64,000 nucleotides of DNA from Kitasatospora indigofera (GCF_014655955.1 NZ_BNBO01000010.1:114149-178148); one strand, 5' to 3'; shown: positions 1-9,686, counted from the first letter of the stretch. The notes: generated by a model from the sequence alone, not told the origin. Made by a program: numbers and translations.

Positions 1-288
1 CTTGTAACGCACACCCGGCAGGTCCTTCACACGACCGCCACGCACGAGCACGATGGAGTGCTCCTGCAGGTTGTGGCCCTCGCCCGGAATGTAAGCGGTG
101 ACCTCGATCCCGCTGGTGAGGCGCACACGGGCGACCTTACGGAGAGCCGAGTTCGGCTTCTTCGGGGTGGTCGTGTACACACGCGTGCAAACCCCACGAC
201 GCTGGGGCGAGCCCTTGAGCGCGGGAGTCTTGTTCTTCTCGACCTTGTCCTGCCGGCCCTTTCGGACCAGCTGCTGGATCGTAGGCAC
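1..288 (-). CDS. rpsL: 30S ribosomal protein S12, partial (5' part)
   Basis: Ribosomal protein S12 of the small-subunit decoding centre. The first 96 residues are present and the window edge cuts the gene; the family is usually about 123 residues. The start is GTG ([13 protein letters not shown]), preceded by a GGAG ribosome binding site. The segment with [20 protein letters not shown] and [10 protein letters not shown] is classic S12 and contains the lysine position (K43 in other bacteria) where streptomycin resistance mutations occur; here it is the wild-type-like PKKPNS. It is the first gene of the str operon (rpsL-rpsG-fusA-tuf), which should continue to the left of the window. Identification is certain. 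Confidence 0.98.
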   Translation of the reverse strand, partial: MPTIQQLVRKGRQDKVEKNKTPALKGSPQRRGVCTRVYTTTPKKPNSALRKVARVRLTSGIEVTAYIPGEGHNLQEHSIVLVRGGRVKDLPGVRYK

Positions 289-575
289 CGTTTCTCCGTT
301 TTCTGTGTGCCATCGCTTGGTAGATCTAACCTGCGGTGTTCCCAACGCACACGGCCCCGTGGTCGACCCACGCGGTCGGGTGTGTTGGGCTTCTTCCAGT
401 CCTCCGCACCAACTTCGCAGCCGACGCGGACGGTGGAGGAATCGCGGAATCCCATGAGCTGATGTGCAGCGACGGCGCTCACGCGCGCGAGGCGCTGGAG
501 AGCGCATCGCCGTGGCGCGGCGGCCGGTGTGCTTGCACGCACAAGGACCCGGGGACACCCCAGGCACAAGGTCAG

Positions 576-604
576 AGCGTACCTAGCGCATCGGGCGCGG
601 TCAA
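576..604 (-). promoter_or_regulatory. putative sigma70 promoter of the str operon
   Basis: On the minus strand TTGACC (604-599) and TACGCT (581-576) are separated by exactly 17 bp, a good vegetative (HrdB-type) promoter. It points at rpsL and implies a 5' leader of about 280 nt. The rest of 289-826 shows no convincing gene; the open frames there lack a credible start or domain. Confidence 0.6.
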
Positions 605-826
605 AACAAATGCGACGGCCCAGGTCATGGCGTCCGTCACGGCCGCGGTCCGTCTCTCCAGCGCTATCACACCCGCTGCCGGTCCGCATCCCGGGCGGGT
701 GGGTGTCAAGCCGGCCGTGTCAAGCCGGCGGCGCGACGCGGCGCGAGTTCCGGCCGCCGTCCGGCCGCCCCGGGCGGGCCCGGAGGCGCGGCGCGAGGGC
801 CCGGCCCCGGGCGCCACCGGGGACGG

Positions 827-1441
827 TCAGCCGCCGCCGACCGAGGCGAGCACGCCGAGCAGCATCAGCAGCACCCAGCCCGCCAGGGACAGGTAGCCGA
901 TCACCAGACCGGCGGTGGCCATCCCGTCGCCCTCCTCGTGGCGCGCCCGGATCTGCGTCTTGGCGATGTGCCCGCAGATCACGGCCGGCAGCGCGAGCGT
1001 GCCGACGGTGGGGACGCAGAGCAGGCCGAGCACCATCGAGGCGACCGCGACACCGTTGGTCGGCCGCTGCATCGGGATCACCGGCGGCGGCAGGAAGGTG
1101 GGCGGGACGACCGGCACCGCGCCGCCCATCGGCAGCACCATCGGGCCGGACGGCAGGTCGGCCACGATCTGCGAGAGCTGACCGTAGGTCTGCGCGCGGT
1201 TGGCCGCGTCGAAGCGCTGCGAGTACTCCTCGGCGGAGAGGCGCCCCTCGGCGTACGCGGCCTTGAGGACGTCCACCGTCCGGTCGCGGTCGGTGTGGGC
1301 GGCGCGCATGGCGGCCTGCGGGGTCGCGGCGGGCTGCCAGGGCTGGGCGTACGGCTGGGGCTGATGGTGCGTCGGGGGCTGGGCGTACGGATTGGGCTGC
1401 CCGTACCCGGAGCCCTGCTGACCCCACGGCTGTACGGCCAT
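827..1441 (-). CDS. DUF1707 / DUF4190 domain membrane protein
   Basis: Small membrane protein of unknown function, 204 residues. The order is: a Pro/Gln/Tyr-rich N-terminus (about 1-45), a DUF1707 (SHOCT-like) segment with DRDRTVDVLKAAYAEGRLSAEEYSQRFD, a proline-rich linker, then a DUF4190-type pair of hydrophobic segments (ASMVLGLLCVPTVGTLALPAVI and LVIGYLSLAGWVLLMLLGVL). The start is ATG with GGGAGG just upstream; the longer open frame upstream is a shadow. Such proteins are very common in Streptomyces and often sit beside transporters. It is divergent from the ABC exporter genes that follow. No catalytic motif is visible. Confidence 0.85.
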   Translation of the reverse strand: MAVQPWGQQGSGYGQPNPYAQPPTHHQPQPYAQPWQPAATPQAAMRAAHTDRDRTVDVLKAAYAEGRLSAEEYSQRFDAANRAQTYGQLSQIVADLPSGPMVLPMGGAVPVVPPTFLPPPVIPMQRPTNGVAVASMVLGLLCVPTVGTLALPAVICGHIAKTQIRARHEEGDGMATAGLVIGYLSLAGWVLLMLLGVLASVGGG

Positions 1442-1675
1442 CCGGCCACCTCCCCGACACCCGGCGCGCCGCGCGCGCTCGCTGCTCTCATAGTGCAGGA
1501 CGAAGGAGCGCCCTGAGTAGTTGCCGATTTCGACAGGGAGCGCATTCGGATCCGCCCGCGCTCGCCCGTTTGGCCCAGACACGCCGTATCCAGGGCGTCG
1601 GCGGCGGGCCCGTGGCGCGGTGGCAGGCTGGGCCGCAGCCCGTCCGCCCGCCTCCCCCCACCCTGGAGAACCCCC

Positions 1676-2464
1676 ATGCAGGCGTCCGCCCCGCCGCCCT
1701 CCCCCGGAGCCGCCGTCAGTATCCACAACCTGTGGAAGCGCTTCGGACGGCAGGCCGCCGTCGCCGGGCTGAACCTCGAACTGCCGGCCGGCGCCTTCAT
1801 CGGACTGGTCGGCCCGAACGGCGCGGGCAAGACCACCACCCTCTCGATGACCACCGGCCTGCTGCGGCCGGACGAGGGAACCGTCCTGATCCACGGCGCC
1901 GACGTCTGGGCGGACCCGGTCGCCGTCAAGGCCAGGATCGGCATCCTGCCCGAGGGCCTGCGGATGTTCGAGCGGCTCAGCGGGCGCGAACTGCTCCAGT
2001 ACAACGGACGGCTGCGCGGCCTGCCCGGCGCCGAGGTGGACCGCCGCACCGAGGAGCTGCTCGGCGTCCTCGACCTCACCGCCGACGCGGACAAGCTGGT
2101 CGCCGACTACTCCACCGGCATGCGCAAGAAGATCGGCCTCGCCGCCGCCCTGCTGCACAACCCCGACGTGCTCTTCCTCGACGAGCCCTTCGAGGGCGTC
2201 GACCCGGTCTCCGCCCAGACCATCCGCGGGGTGCTCAAGCGGTACGCCGCGGCCGGCAGCACCGTGGTGTTCTCCAGCCACGTGATGGAACTGGTCGAGC
2301 AGCTCTGCGACTGGGTGGCCGTGGTCAACGCCGGCCAGGTGATCGCGCACGGCCCGCTGGACGAGGTCCGCGGCGGGCGCTCGCTGCACGCCGCCTTCCT
2401 GGAGCTGATCGGCGTCCGCGAGGACGACGGCCAGGCCCTCGGCTGGCTCGGCGGCGACCGGTGA
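1676..2464 (+). CDS. ABC transporter ATP-binding protein
   Basis: ATPase subunit of a probable ABC-2 type exporter, 262 residues. Walker A is GPNGAGKTT, the signature loop is YSTGMRKKI, Walker B is VLFLDEPFEGVD, and the H-loop is FSSHVME. The spacing is normal for the family. Its stop codon overlaps the GTG start of the permease gene by 3 bases within GTGA, so the two are translationally coupled. It should energise movement of a substrate across the membrane by the next gene product; the substrate cannot be told from sequence. No divergent operator was found in the 234 bp upstream. Confidence 0.93.
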   Translation: MQASAPPPSPGAAVSIHNLWKRFGRQAAVAGLNLELPAGAFIGLVGPNGAGKTTTLSMTTGLLRPDEGTVLIHGADVWADPVAVKARIGILPEGLRMFERLSGRELLQYNGRLRGLPGAEVDRRTEELLGVLDLTADADKLVADYSTGMRKKIGLAAALLHNPDVLFLDEPFEGVDPVSAQTIRGVLKRYAAAGSTVVFSSHVMELVEQLCDWVAVVNAGQVIAHGPLDEVRGGRSLHAAFLELIGVREDDGQALGWLGGDR

Positions 2465-4080
2465 GCGCCGCGCCCCCCGAAGGCCGGCAGGTCGTCCGGG
2501 CGCTGGTCTCGCTCAAACTGCGGCTGCTCCGCAACGGTCTGCGCCGCAGCCCCGGCCGGGCCGCCGTCTACGTCCTCGGCACCGCGGCGGGCCTGCTGCT
2601 GGCCGCCGGCCTCGCGTTCGGCCTGGCCCTGCTGAACGGCCGGGCCGGGGCCGGCGACGCCGCGGTCATGGTGACCTTCGCCCTGGTCATCGGGTGGGCC
2701 GCCGTGCCGCTCTTCCTCTTCGCCAGTGACGAGAGCGCCGACCCGACCCGGCTCACCATGCTGCCGCTGCGGCCCCGGCCGCTGCTGTGCGGCTCGGTGC
2801 TGGCCGCGCTGACCGGCCCCGGCCCGGCCGTCGCCCTGGTGCTGCTCACCGGCGCGGCGGTGGCCGGCGCGCACGGCCCCGCCTCCGCGGCGACCGCCGT
2901 GATCGGCGTACCGCTCACCGTGCTGAGCGTGGTGACGCTGTCCCGGGCGGTCGCCGCCGGCAACGCCCGGCTGCTGTCCAGCCGGCGCGGCAAGGACTTC
3001 GCGATCTTCGGCGGACTGCTCTTCGCGCTGCTCGTGCAGGTCGCCAACCTCAGCTTCCAGAGCACCCTCGGCAGGCCCGGCGAATCGCTGGACCTCTCCC
3101 CCTTCGCGCCGTTCGCCGCCGTGCTGCGCTGGGTGCCGCCGGTCAGCGCGCTGGACGCGGCCCGCACCGCCGGCGAGGGGCACCACGCCCTGGCCCTGCT
3201 GCAGCTCGCGGCCGGCGCGGCCCTGCTGGCGCTGCTGCTGCGCTGGTGGCTGGGCAGCCTCCAGCAGCTGATGGTGACCGCCGACGCCTCCACCCTGGAG
3301 GCCGCCCGCGGGGTGGGGCCGTCCGGCGGGCGGTCCCGCGGCTGGGGCTTCCTGCCCGCCGGCCGGGCCGGCGCGGTGATGCAGCGGCACCTGCGCTACG
3401 CCTGGCGCGAGCCGCGCGCCAAGGCCGCGGTGTTCACCAGCATCGGGATGACGCTGGTGCTCTGCGTGCTGTCGCTGATCCAGGGCTGGTCCAGCGTCTA
3501 CCTGGTGGTGATGGCCGGGATGTTCCTCGGCCTGCAGATGGTCAACCTGTTCGGGATGGACGGCTCCGCGTTCTGGATGGTCGCCGCCACCCTGGTCACC
3601 CCCGCCGACGCCCGGGACGAGCTGCGCGGACGGGCCTACGCCGTCCTCCTCTACGCGGTGCCGGTCACCGCGCTGCTCGGGCTGGTGCTGGCCACCGCCA
3701 CCGGCGACTGGGCCGGGTTCGCCCCCGCGCTCGGCCTGGCCCTGTCGGTGCTCGGCTGCGCGATCGGTGTCGGTGCGCTGTTCAGCGTGGTCGCGCCGTA
3801 CGCGATGCCCGCCGACGGCAACCCGATGCGCAACGCCGCCCCGGGCCAGAGCGGGCTGACCCTGCTCAACACCTTCGGCTCGATGGTCGGGGTGCTGCTG
3901 CTGACCCTGCCGGTCGGCGGCTACCTGGCCTGGGCCCTGGCCGACGGCGGCCCGGCCTGGCCCGTCCTGCTGCTCGGCCCGCTCTACGGCGCCGGGGCCG
4001 CCGCGCTCGGGGTCCGGCTGGCCGCCGGGCGGCTGCTCGGCCGGCTGCCGGAGATCCTGGCCAAGGCCGTCGAACGCTGA
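2461..4080 (+). CDS. ABC transporter permease (ABC-2 exporter type)
   Basis: Membrane partner of the ATPase just upstream, 539 residues. It begins at GTG (VSAAPPEGRQ) overlapping the ATPase stop. At least ten strongly hydrophobic segments are visible, starting with VYVLGTAAGLLLAAGLAFGL and ending with VLLLGPLYGAGAAALGVRLA, separated by Arg/Pro-rich loops. This layout matches large actinobacterial ABC-2 permeases. Substrate unknown. The next gene begins 67 bp downstream with its own start region, so the operon may end here. Confidence 0.88.
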   Translation: MSAAPPEGRQVVRALVSLKLRLLRNGLRRSPGRAAVYVLGTAAGLLLAAGLAFGLALLNGRAGAGDAAVMVTFALVIGWAAVPLFLFASDESADPTRLTMLPLRPRPLLCGSVLAALTGPGPAVALVLLTGAAVAGAHGPASAATAVIGVPLTVLSVVTLSRAVAAGNARLLSSRRGKDFAIFGGLLFALLVQVANLSFQSTLGRPGESLDLSPFAPFAAVLRWVPPVSALDAARTAGEGHHALALLQLAAGAALLALLLRWWLGSLQQLMVTADASTLEAARGVGPSGGRSRGWGFLPAGRAGAVMQRHLRYAWREPRAKAAVFTSIGMTLVLCVLSLIQGWSSVYLVVMAGMFLGLQMVNLFGMDGSAFWMVAATLVTPADARDELRGRAYAVLLYAVPVTALLGLVLATATGDWAGFAPALGLALSVLGCAIGVGALFSVVAPYAMPADGNPMRNAAPGQSGLTLLNTFGSMVGVLLLTLPVGGYLAWALADGGPAWPVLLLGPLYGAGAAALGVRLAAGRLLGRLPEILAKAVER

Positions 4081-4147
4081 CCGCCGGGCCCGGCCGCCGG
4101 GCGGATCACACCGCCGCCGGGCGGGTCAGCGCCCGCGCTCCGGCATC

Positions 4148-5503
4148 ATGGCAGGAGGGCCGACCGCCCCGGACACCGAACGCAGCGAAAGCAGATTCAC
4201 CGTGGGCAAGCGCAGGCAGCAGCAGGACTCCGGGCCGGACGAGGCCGTCGGCGGGCTGCTGGAGCAGGCGGTCCACCGGGTGGTGGCCGCGCCCGCGGAG
4301 GGGCTGGACCTCGCGCTGGACACCGGCGCCTCGATGCTGGCCGCCGCCCCCGGGCAGTGGCCGGCGGTGAGCCGGGCGCTGCTCGGGTACGCGGACACCG
4401 CCGTCGGACGCTGCTGGTCCGTGGGCTGGCGGCCGGCCGACCTGGCCCGGGTGGTCCGGCGGGAGCTGAAGCCGGCGCACCTGGCGCTCGCCGTCGACCT
4501 GATCGCCGCCGAGGGACGCCGGTACCCGGCCGCCGCCCTCGACCGGCGCTGGCACGAGCAGCTGCGGGAGCTCGCCACCGAGGTGTGGTGGACCGGCGAC
4601 GAGGACTTCCTCACCGGCTTCGCCGGGCGCCACCGGCTGGACCGCTTCGCGCTGGCCACCGTCGCGCTCGAACTGCTCCGGGTCTGGGGGCACCTGCCGC
4701 CCGTCCAGCCCGTCGGCCCGGTGCCCGGCCAGGTACCGCGGGCCTCCCGGCCGAGCGGGCCGGTCACCGGCGAGCCGCGGATGCTGTCCCGGATCCGGGC
4801 GCTGCTCGCCAAGGCCGAGTCCACCGAGTACCCGGAGGAGGCCGAGGCGCTGACCGCCAAGGCCCAGCAGCTGATGGCGCAGCACAGCATCGACGAGGCG
4901 CTGCTCGCCGTCACCGCGGCCGCCGCGGACACCCCGGCGGCGCTGCGGATCGGCGTCGACAGCCCGTACGAGGTGCCCAAGACGATGCTGCTGGACGCGG
5001 TGGCCGCCGCCAACCGCTGCCGGGTGGTCTGGGCGAAGGAGTTCGGCTTCTGCACCATCGTCGGCTTCGACGCGGACCTGGACGGCGTCGAACTGCTCTA
5101 CACCTCGCTGCTGGTGCAGGCCACCGCGGCGATGCACAAGGCGGGCAGCCGCCAGCACCTGGACGGCGCCTCCCGGACCAAGGCGTTCCGGCAGTCCTTC
5201 CTGGTCGCCTACGCGGCCCGGATCCGGGAGCGACTGGCCACCGCGACCGAGCAGGCCACCCAGGACGCGGCCGCCGGCCGGCACCTGCGCGAGGACGGCA
5301 CGGCCGAGCAGCTGACCCCGGACGAGCGGCTGCTGCCCGCACTGGCCGCACGGGAGCAGGCGGTGGATGCGACGATCGGACGGATGTTCCCGAAGCTGAC
5401 CTCGCAGCGCGTCCGGGTGAGCGACGGCGAGGGCTGGGCGGCCGGCCGGGCCGCCGCCGACCGTGCCGCGCTGCACGGGCGGGCCGGGGCCATCCGGGGC
5501 TGA
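4148..5503 (+). CDS. DUF2786 domain protein
   Basis: Predicted cytoplasmic protein, about 451 residues, function unknown. A DUF2786 motif is clear in the middle (MLSRIRALLAKAESTEYPEE then AEALTAKAQQLMAQHSID). The C-terminal part has aromatic and charged blocks (AKEFGFCTIVGFDADLDGVELLY; SRTKAFRQSFLVAYAARIRERL) usual for this family. The start is uncertain: ATG at 4148 is used, but GTG at 4201 (VGKRRQQQ) is also possible and neither has a strong ribosome binding site. It is followed within 50 bp by an ADP-ribosylglycohydrolase gene on the same strand and may be co-transcribed with it. Confidence 0.8.
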   Translation: MAGGPTAPDTERSESRFTVGKRRQQQDSGPDEAVGGLLEQAVHRVVAAPAEGLDLALDTGASMLAAAPGQWPAVSRALLGYADTAVGRCWSVGWRPADLARVVRRELKPAHLALAVDLIAAEGRRYPAAALDRRWHEQLRELATEVWWTGDEDFLTGFAGRHRLDRFALATVALELLRVWGHLPPVQPVGPVPGQVPRASRPSGPVTGEPRMLSRIRALLAKAESTEYPEEAEALTAKAQQLMAQHSIDEALLAVTAAAADTPAALRIGVDSPYEVPKTMLLDAVAAANRCRVVWAKEFGFCTIVGFDADLDGVELLYTSLLVQATAAMHKAGSRQHLDGASRTKAFRQSFLVAYAARIRERLATATEQATQDAAAGRHLREDGTAEQLTPDERLLPALAAREQAVDATIGRMFPKLTSQRVRVSDGEGWAAGRAAADRAALHGRAGAIRG

Positions 5504-5549
5504 ACGGCGAGGATCCGGGCGAAGGCCCGGACGAAGGGGGATTGGTGCT

Positions 5550-6641
5550 GTGACGGAGTACGCGGACCGGGTACGGGGCGCACTGCTGGGCGGGGCGGTC
5601 GGTGACGCGCTCGGCTGGCCGGTGGAGTTCCTGCACCTGGACGACATCCGGGGACGCTACGGCCCCGACGGCCTCACCGGCCCGGTCGCGAACCGGGGCG
5701 GCCAGGTCACCGACGACACCCAGATGACCCTGTTCACCGCGGAGGGCCTGATCCGCGGCTTCGTCCGGGGCTGGTCCGGCGGCGGCGGCTCGGTGCCGGA
5801 GGCCGTCCACGGCGCCTACCAGCGCTGGCTGCTGACCCAGGAACAGGACGGGCCCGACCTGCTGCCGTTGCAGGCGCCGTACGACGGCTGGCTGCTCCGG
5901 CAGCCGTTCCTGTACGCCCGGCGGGCACCCGGCAACGCCTGCATGACCGGCGTCGCCCAGCACCGGGAGTTCGAGACGCCCTCGATGTTCGGGCAGCCCG
6001 GCCCGATCAACGCCCACTCCAAGGGCTGCGGCACGGTGATGCGCTCGGCGCCGTTCGGGCTGGCCCGGCTGGGCGTCGAGCAGGCCTTCGGGCTGGCCGC
6101 GCAGTGCGCCCAGCTCACCCACGGGCACCCGACCGGGTACCTGGCGGCGGGCGCCTTCGCCGCGCTGATCGAACGGGTGACGGCCGGGACGGACCTGCGC
6201 ACCGCCGTCGAGGAGACCATCGAGCAGACCGCCGCCTGGCCCGCCGCCGAGGAGACCGTCAAGGCGCTCCGGCGGGCCGTGCTGATCGCCGACCAGGGCG
6301 ACCCGAGCGCCGAGTGGGTGGAGCGGGTCGGCCTCGGCTGGATCGCCGAGGAGTGCCTGGCCGTCGCCGTGTACTGCGCGCTGGCGGGCGGCGAGGGTGC
6401 GGCCGGTGCCCGGCGGGCCCTGCTGCTCTCGGTGAACCACTCCGGCGACAGCGACTCCACCGGCGCGGTCTGCGGCAACCTGGTCGGCGCGGCCCACGGC
6501 GCCACGGCGCTGCCGGCCGCCTGGACCGGCGCGGTGGAGGGCCGGGAGGTCCTGCTCAGGGTGGCGGACGACCTGGTGGTGCTGTTCGGCAGCCGGGAGC
6601 CGGCCCACCCGGTGCTCGACGACCGCTACCCGGTGGGGTAG
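5550..6641 (+). CDS. ADP-ribosylglycohydrolase family protein (DraG-like)
   Basis: Predicted hydrolase removing ADP-ribose from proteins or small molecules; DraG family enzymes use two Mg or Mn ions. The metal-binding motifs are intact: VTDDTQMTLF near the N-terminus and HSGDSDSTGAVCGNLVGA near the C-terminus, plus GGAVGDALGWPVEF at the start. Length 363 residues is normal. The start chosen is GTG (VTEYADRVRGALL) because AAGGGGG lies 9 bp upstream; longer upstream reading is shadow. It lies 46 bp after the DUF2786 gene. A second family member lies at 18334-19341. Substrate unknown. Confidence 0.9.
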   Translation: MTEYADRVRGALLGGAVGDALGWPVEFLHLDDIRGRYGPDGLTGPVANRGGQVTDDTQMTLFTAEGLIRGFVRGWSGGGGSVPEAVHGAYQRWLLTQEQDGPDLLPLQAPYDGWLLRQPFLYARRAPGNACMTGVAQHREFETPSMFGQPGPINAHSKGCGTVMRSAPFGLARLGVEQAFGLAAQCAQLTHGHPTGYLAAGAFAALIERVTAGTDLRTAVEETIEQTAAWPAAEETVKALRRAVLIADQGDPSAEWVERVGLGWIAEECLAVAVYCALAGGEGAAGARRALLLSVNHSGDSDSTGAVCGNLVGAAHGATALPAAWTGAVEGREVLLRVADDLVVLFGSREPAHPVLDDRYPVG

Positions 6642-6678
6642 CGGCCGCCGGGCGGGCAGCCGCCGCTCCGTCAGGCGG

Positions 6679-7155
6679 TCAGACGTCGGCGGCCGGCGAC
6701 GCGTGCCCGGCCTGCCCGCCGGACCGCTCCCCGCCGGGCCGGTCCCCGGCCGGCCGGGCCGCGGCGAGCGCGGTGAGGGCGGCCTCCGCACCGGGGTGGC
6801 CCGGGTCCAGCCGCAGGGCCCGGCCGAGCGCCTCGGCGGCGCGGGCACGGTCGCCGCGGCGGGCCGCCGCCTTGCCCAGCACCACCCAGGCCACCACCAG
6901 TCCGGGCTCCAGCCGGACCGCGCGCTCCAGCTCGCCGACCGCCTCCCCCAGCGACCCGGCGCGGGCCAGCCGCAGGCCCTCGTTGTAGGCGAGCCGGCCG
7001 CGCAGCCGCAGGTGCACCAGCGGCGCGAGGTCCTCCTGGCAGCCGGGGCAGCGCAGGCTGTCCGGGGCGGGGGCGAGCCGGCAGAGCGGGCACTGCACGC
7101 CGTACCCGGCTCCGTCGTCCTGCCGGGGGATCACCGGCTCGGGCCGTCCGGTCAT
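6679..7155 (-). CDS. zinc-ribbon TPR-like protein
   Basis: Small protein of 158 residues, last gene of the chaperone operon. It opens with a four-cysteine zinc ribbon (CPLC at about 22 and CPGC at about 37) and continues with TPR-like helical repeats (AYNEGLRLARAGSLGEAVGE, VLGKAAARRGDRARAAEALG). Its ATG overlaps the Hsp70 stop codon within ATGA, so it is translationally coupled to Hsp70. A combination of zinc ribbon and TPR suggests a protein-protein adaptor; TPR proteins often dock onto Hsp70 tails in other systems, but that role here is inference. Confidence 0.85.
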   Translation of the reverse strand: MTGRPEPVIPRQDDGAGYGVQCPLCRLAPAPDSLRCPGCQEDLAPLVHLRLRGRLAYNEGLRLARAGSLGEAVGELERAVRLEPGLVVAWVVLGKAAARRGDRARAAEALGRALRLDPGHPGAEAALTALAAARPAGDRPGGERSGGQAGHASPAADV

Positions 7156-9686
7156 CGCGGCCCCGCCTCCTCGGGCCGCACCGGACCGCTCGGCACCGAG
7201 CCGTGGTGCGCGTCGATGTCCTGCCCGGCGAGCGCGTAGCACTCCACCAGGTCGGTCATGCCGGCGTTGACCAGCTCGTAGTTGCCGGTGTCCAGGCCGT
7301 CGTCGACACGCTGCAGGGCCGCCCGGATCTGCTGGGCCAGCGCCGGGCTGACCATGCCCTGGACGACGAAGACCCGGCAGTACGTCAGGACCCGCACGGT
7401 GTGGCCCAGAGCCGCGATCGCCGCGTCCGCCCGCTCGGCGGCGTCCACCGCGGCCGCCTGGTCCCCGGCGTCCCGGGCCGCGTCCAGCTCGGCGCGCAGC
7501 CGCTTGAGCTCCTCCAGGTCGTCCGGGCGCAGCAACCGGTCGCAGCTCTGGATGACCGCGCTCAGGTAGGCGCTCACGCCCCGGACCATCGCCTGCGCCT
7601 CCTGGCGCTGCAGCGAGTCGGCCAGCATCTGCTCGGCCGAGCGGCCCTTGACCTGGCCGGCGGCCATGTCGTCGAGCTCGCCGAGCAGGTTCTCGGCGGC
7701 GCGGCGCTCCTCCGGGGTGAGCTCCTGCTCCCAGCGCTCGGTGAACTCCGCCACCGCGCGCCGGCGGTCGTCCACCTTGGCCCGCCACTCGGGGTCCAGG
7801 ACGGTGCGCTGCAGGGTGACCGTCTTCGCCTCGCCGCCCTTGATCCGCACCTCCAGGGTGATGGTGCGGTCGGCGGAGAGCCCGAAGGAGACGGTGATCC
7901 GGGCCCGGCCGGTGGCGTCCTCCGGCAGCTTCATGGTGAGGGCGCCGATCAGCTCGTTCTGCTGGGCCACCTCGTGGTCGCCCTCGTAGACGGCCACCTC
8001 CAGGCGCCGGCTGCCGCCGCCGGTGGCGAAGAAGTCCTTGTGGACGGGCTCCGCCGTCGGGTAGTTGGTGTTCTTGGGGATGATCACCGCCATCCGGCCG
8101 TCGTTGAGCTCGATCCCGAGGTCCTTCGGGGTGATGTCGAAGGGGTTGGCGACCTGCATCCACTCCCCGCAGCCCGAACAGGACTCCGCGCCGGGGGCGT
8201 TGAGCACCCCGCAGGCGGCGCAGCGGAGGCCGCCGGTGTCCCCGTCGGCGGCCGCCGGGGCCAGCGACTCGCCGCACAGGCCGCAGGCGGTGGCTCCGGG
8301 CGCGGCGGCGGTGCCGCAGCGCGGGCAGCTCCGCACCCCGGCCGCGGCGGCCGGGACCGGCGGCAGCGCCGGGTGCTCGTCGGGGACGGGGGGCGTCCCG
8401 CACTTCGGGCACTCGGCGGCCTGCGGGTCGACCGGCAGGAAGCAGCCCTGGCAGGTGGTCCTGGGCTCACCGAGCAGCGAGTTGCCGCAGCCGGCGCAGT
8501 CGGCGGCGGCGAGCGGGTTGTCGGTGCGGCAGGACGGGCAGTCCAGCTCGGCGATCAGCGCGGACTGCACGGCGGCGCCGAGCGCCACGCACTGCATCGG
8601 GTTCACGCCCCGGCGGATCCGCTCCGGCCCGAACAGCGCCGCCAGCTCCCGCTCGACCAGCGGGATCGCGGTCGAGCCGCCGACCAGCAGGACCTCGTCG
8701 ATGTCACCGACGGTGAGGTTGGCCTCCCGGACGGCCTTGCGGGTCAGCTCCAGGGTCCGTTCGATCCGGCCGGCCACCAGGCGCTCGAAGCGCTCCCGCT
8801 CCAGCTCGGTCTCCAGGATCAGCAGGCCGCCGCCGAGCCCGGTCAGGTTGAGGTCGGCCACCAGCTGGCTGGACAGTTCGATCTTCGCGCCCTCGGCCGC
8901 CCCGTCGATCCTCGGCCGGTCCCGCTGGTCGGGCTCGTAGCCGGCGCCGTGCTCGGCGCGGATCTCCCGCAGCAGCTCCTCGGTGAGCAGCCGGTCGAAG
9001 TCGTCGCCGCCCAGCAGGTTGTCGCCCTCGATGCCGAGCACCGAGACCGACCCGGGCATCAGCAGCAGGATCGAGATGTCGAAGGTGCCGCCGCCCAGGT
9101 CGTAGACGAGGACGGTCCGGCCCTCGTCGCCGAGATCACCGGTCATCCCGTACGCGAGGGCGGCCGCTGTCGGCTCGTTGATGATCCGCAGCACCTGGAA
9201 CCCGGCCAGCCGGCCGGCCTCCTGGGTCGCGGCCACCTGTCGCTCGCCGAAGTACGCGGGCACGGTGATCACCGCGCGGTGGAACACGTCGCCGGACCGC
9301 AGCTCGGCGTCCTCCTTGAGCCGGCGCAGGATGATGGCCGAGAGTTCGATCGGCGTGTAGGCGCGGCCGTTGAACCAGACGTTGACGTCGCCGTCCTGGC
9401 CCGGCGTCACCCGGTACGCCAGGTCCTTCAGCACCGCCTGGACCTGCGGGTCCTTGAACTTGCGCCCGATGAAGCGCTTCACCGAGCGGATGATGTTCTC
9501 GGCGTCGGTGGCCACCCGGCCGCGCGCGCTGGAGCCGACCAGCAGCTCACCGCGCTTGCCCCGGCCGACCACCGACGGGGTGGCCTCCTGGTTCTGCCGG
9601 TTGTGGATGATCTCCGGTTCGCCCCGGCGGAGTTGGGCGACCACGGAGTTCGTGGTGCCGAGGTCGATACCGAGCGTCCTGTACAC
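7152..9686 (-). CDS. Hsp70 (DnaK-like) ATPase with four internal zinc ribbons
   Basis: Hsp70-family chaperone, 844 residues against about 620 for DnaK. The ATPase domain (1-380) has all family motifs: DLGTTNS (9-15), INEPTAAALAYG (169-180), YDLGGGTFD (195-203), LLVGGSTAIP (333-342). Then come four CxxC...CxxC zinc ribbons (383-400, 412-429, 454-471, 488-506). A substrate-binding-like beta segment follows, starting NPFDITPKDLGIELNDG and continuing with PKNTNYPT, then a helical C-terminal region. Zinc ribbons between the two Hsp70 halves are not part of canonical DnaK. It lies between the GrpE-like gene (50 bp gap) and the zinc-ribbon TPR gene (4-bp overlap). It is probably a specialised chaperone rather than the housekeeping DnaK. 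Confidence 0.93.
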   Translation of the reverse strand: MYRTLGIDLGTTNSVVAQLRRGEPEIIHNRQNQEATPSVVGRGKRGELLVGSSARGRVATDAENIIRSVKRFIGRKFKDPQVQAVLKDLAYRVTPGQDGDVNVWFNGRAYTPIELSAIILRRLKEDAELRSGDVFHRAVITVPAYFGERQVAATQEAGRLAGFQVLRIINEPTAAALAYGMTGDLGDEGRTVLVYDLGGGTFDISILLLMPGSVSVLGIEGDNLLGGDDFDRLLTEELLREIRAEHGAGYEPDQRDRPRIDGAAEGAKIELSSQLVADLNLTGLGGGLLILETELERERFERLVAGRIERTLELTRKAVREANLTVGDIDEVLLVGGSTAIPLVERELAALFGPERIRRGVNPMQCVALGAAVQSALIAELDCPSCRTDNPLAAADCAGCGNSLLGEPRTTCQGCFLPVDPQAAECPKCGTPPVPDEHPALPPVPAAAAGVRSCPRCGTAAAPGATACGLCGESLAPAAADGDTGGLRCAACGVLNAPGAESCSGCGEWMQVANPFDITPKDLGIELNDGRMAVIIPKNTNYPTAEPVHKDFFATGGGSRRLEVAVYEGDHEVAQQNELIGALTMKLPEDATGRARITVSFGLSADRTITLEVRIKGGEAKTVTLQRTVLDPEWRAKVDDRRRAVAEFTERWEQELTPEERRAAENLLGELDDMAAGQVKGRSAEQMLADSLQRQEAQAMVRGVSAYLSAVIQSCDRLLRPDDLEELKRLRAELDAARDAGDQAAAVDAAERADAAIAALGHTVRVLTYCRVFVVQGMVSPALAQQIRAALQRVDDGLDTGNYELVNAGMTDLVECYALAGQDIDAHHGSVPSGPVRPEEAGPR

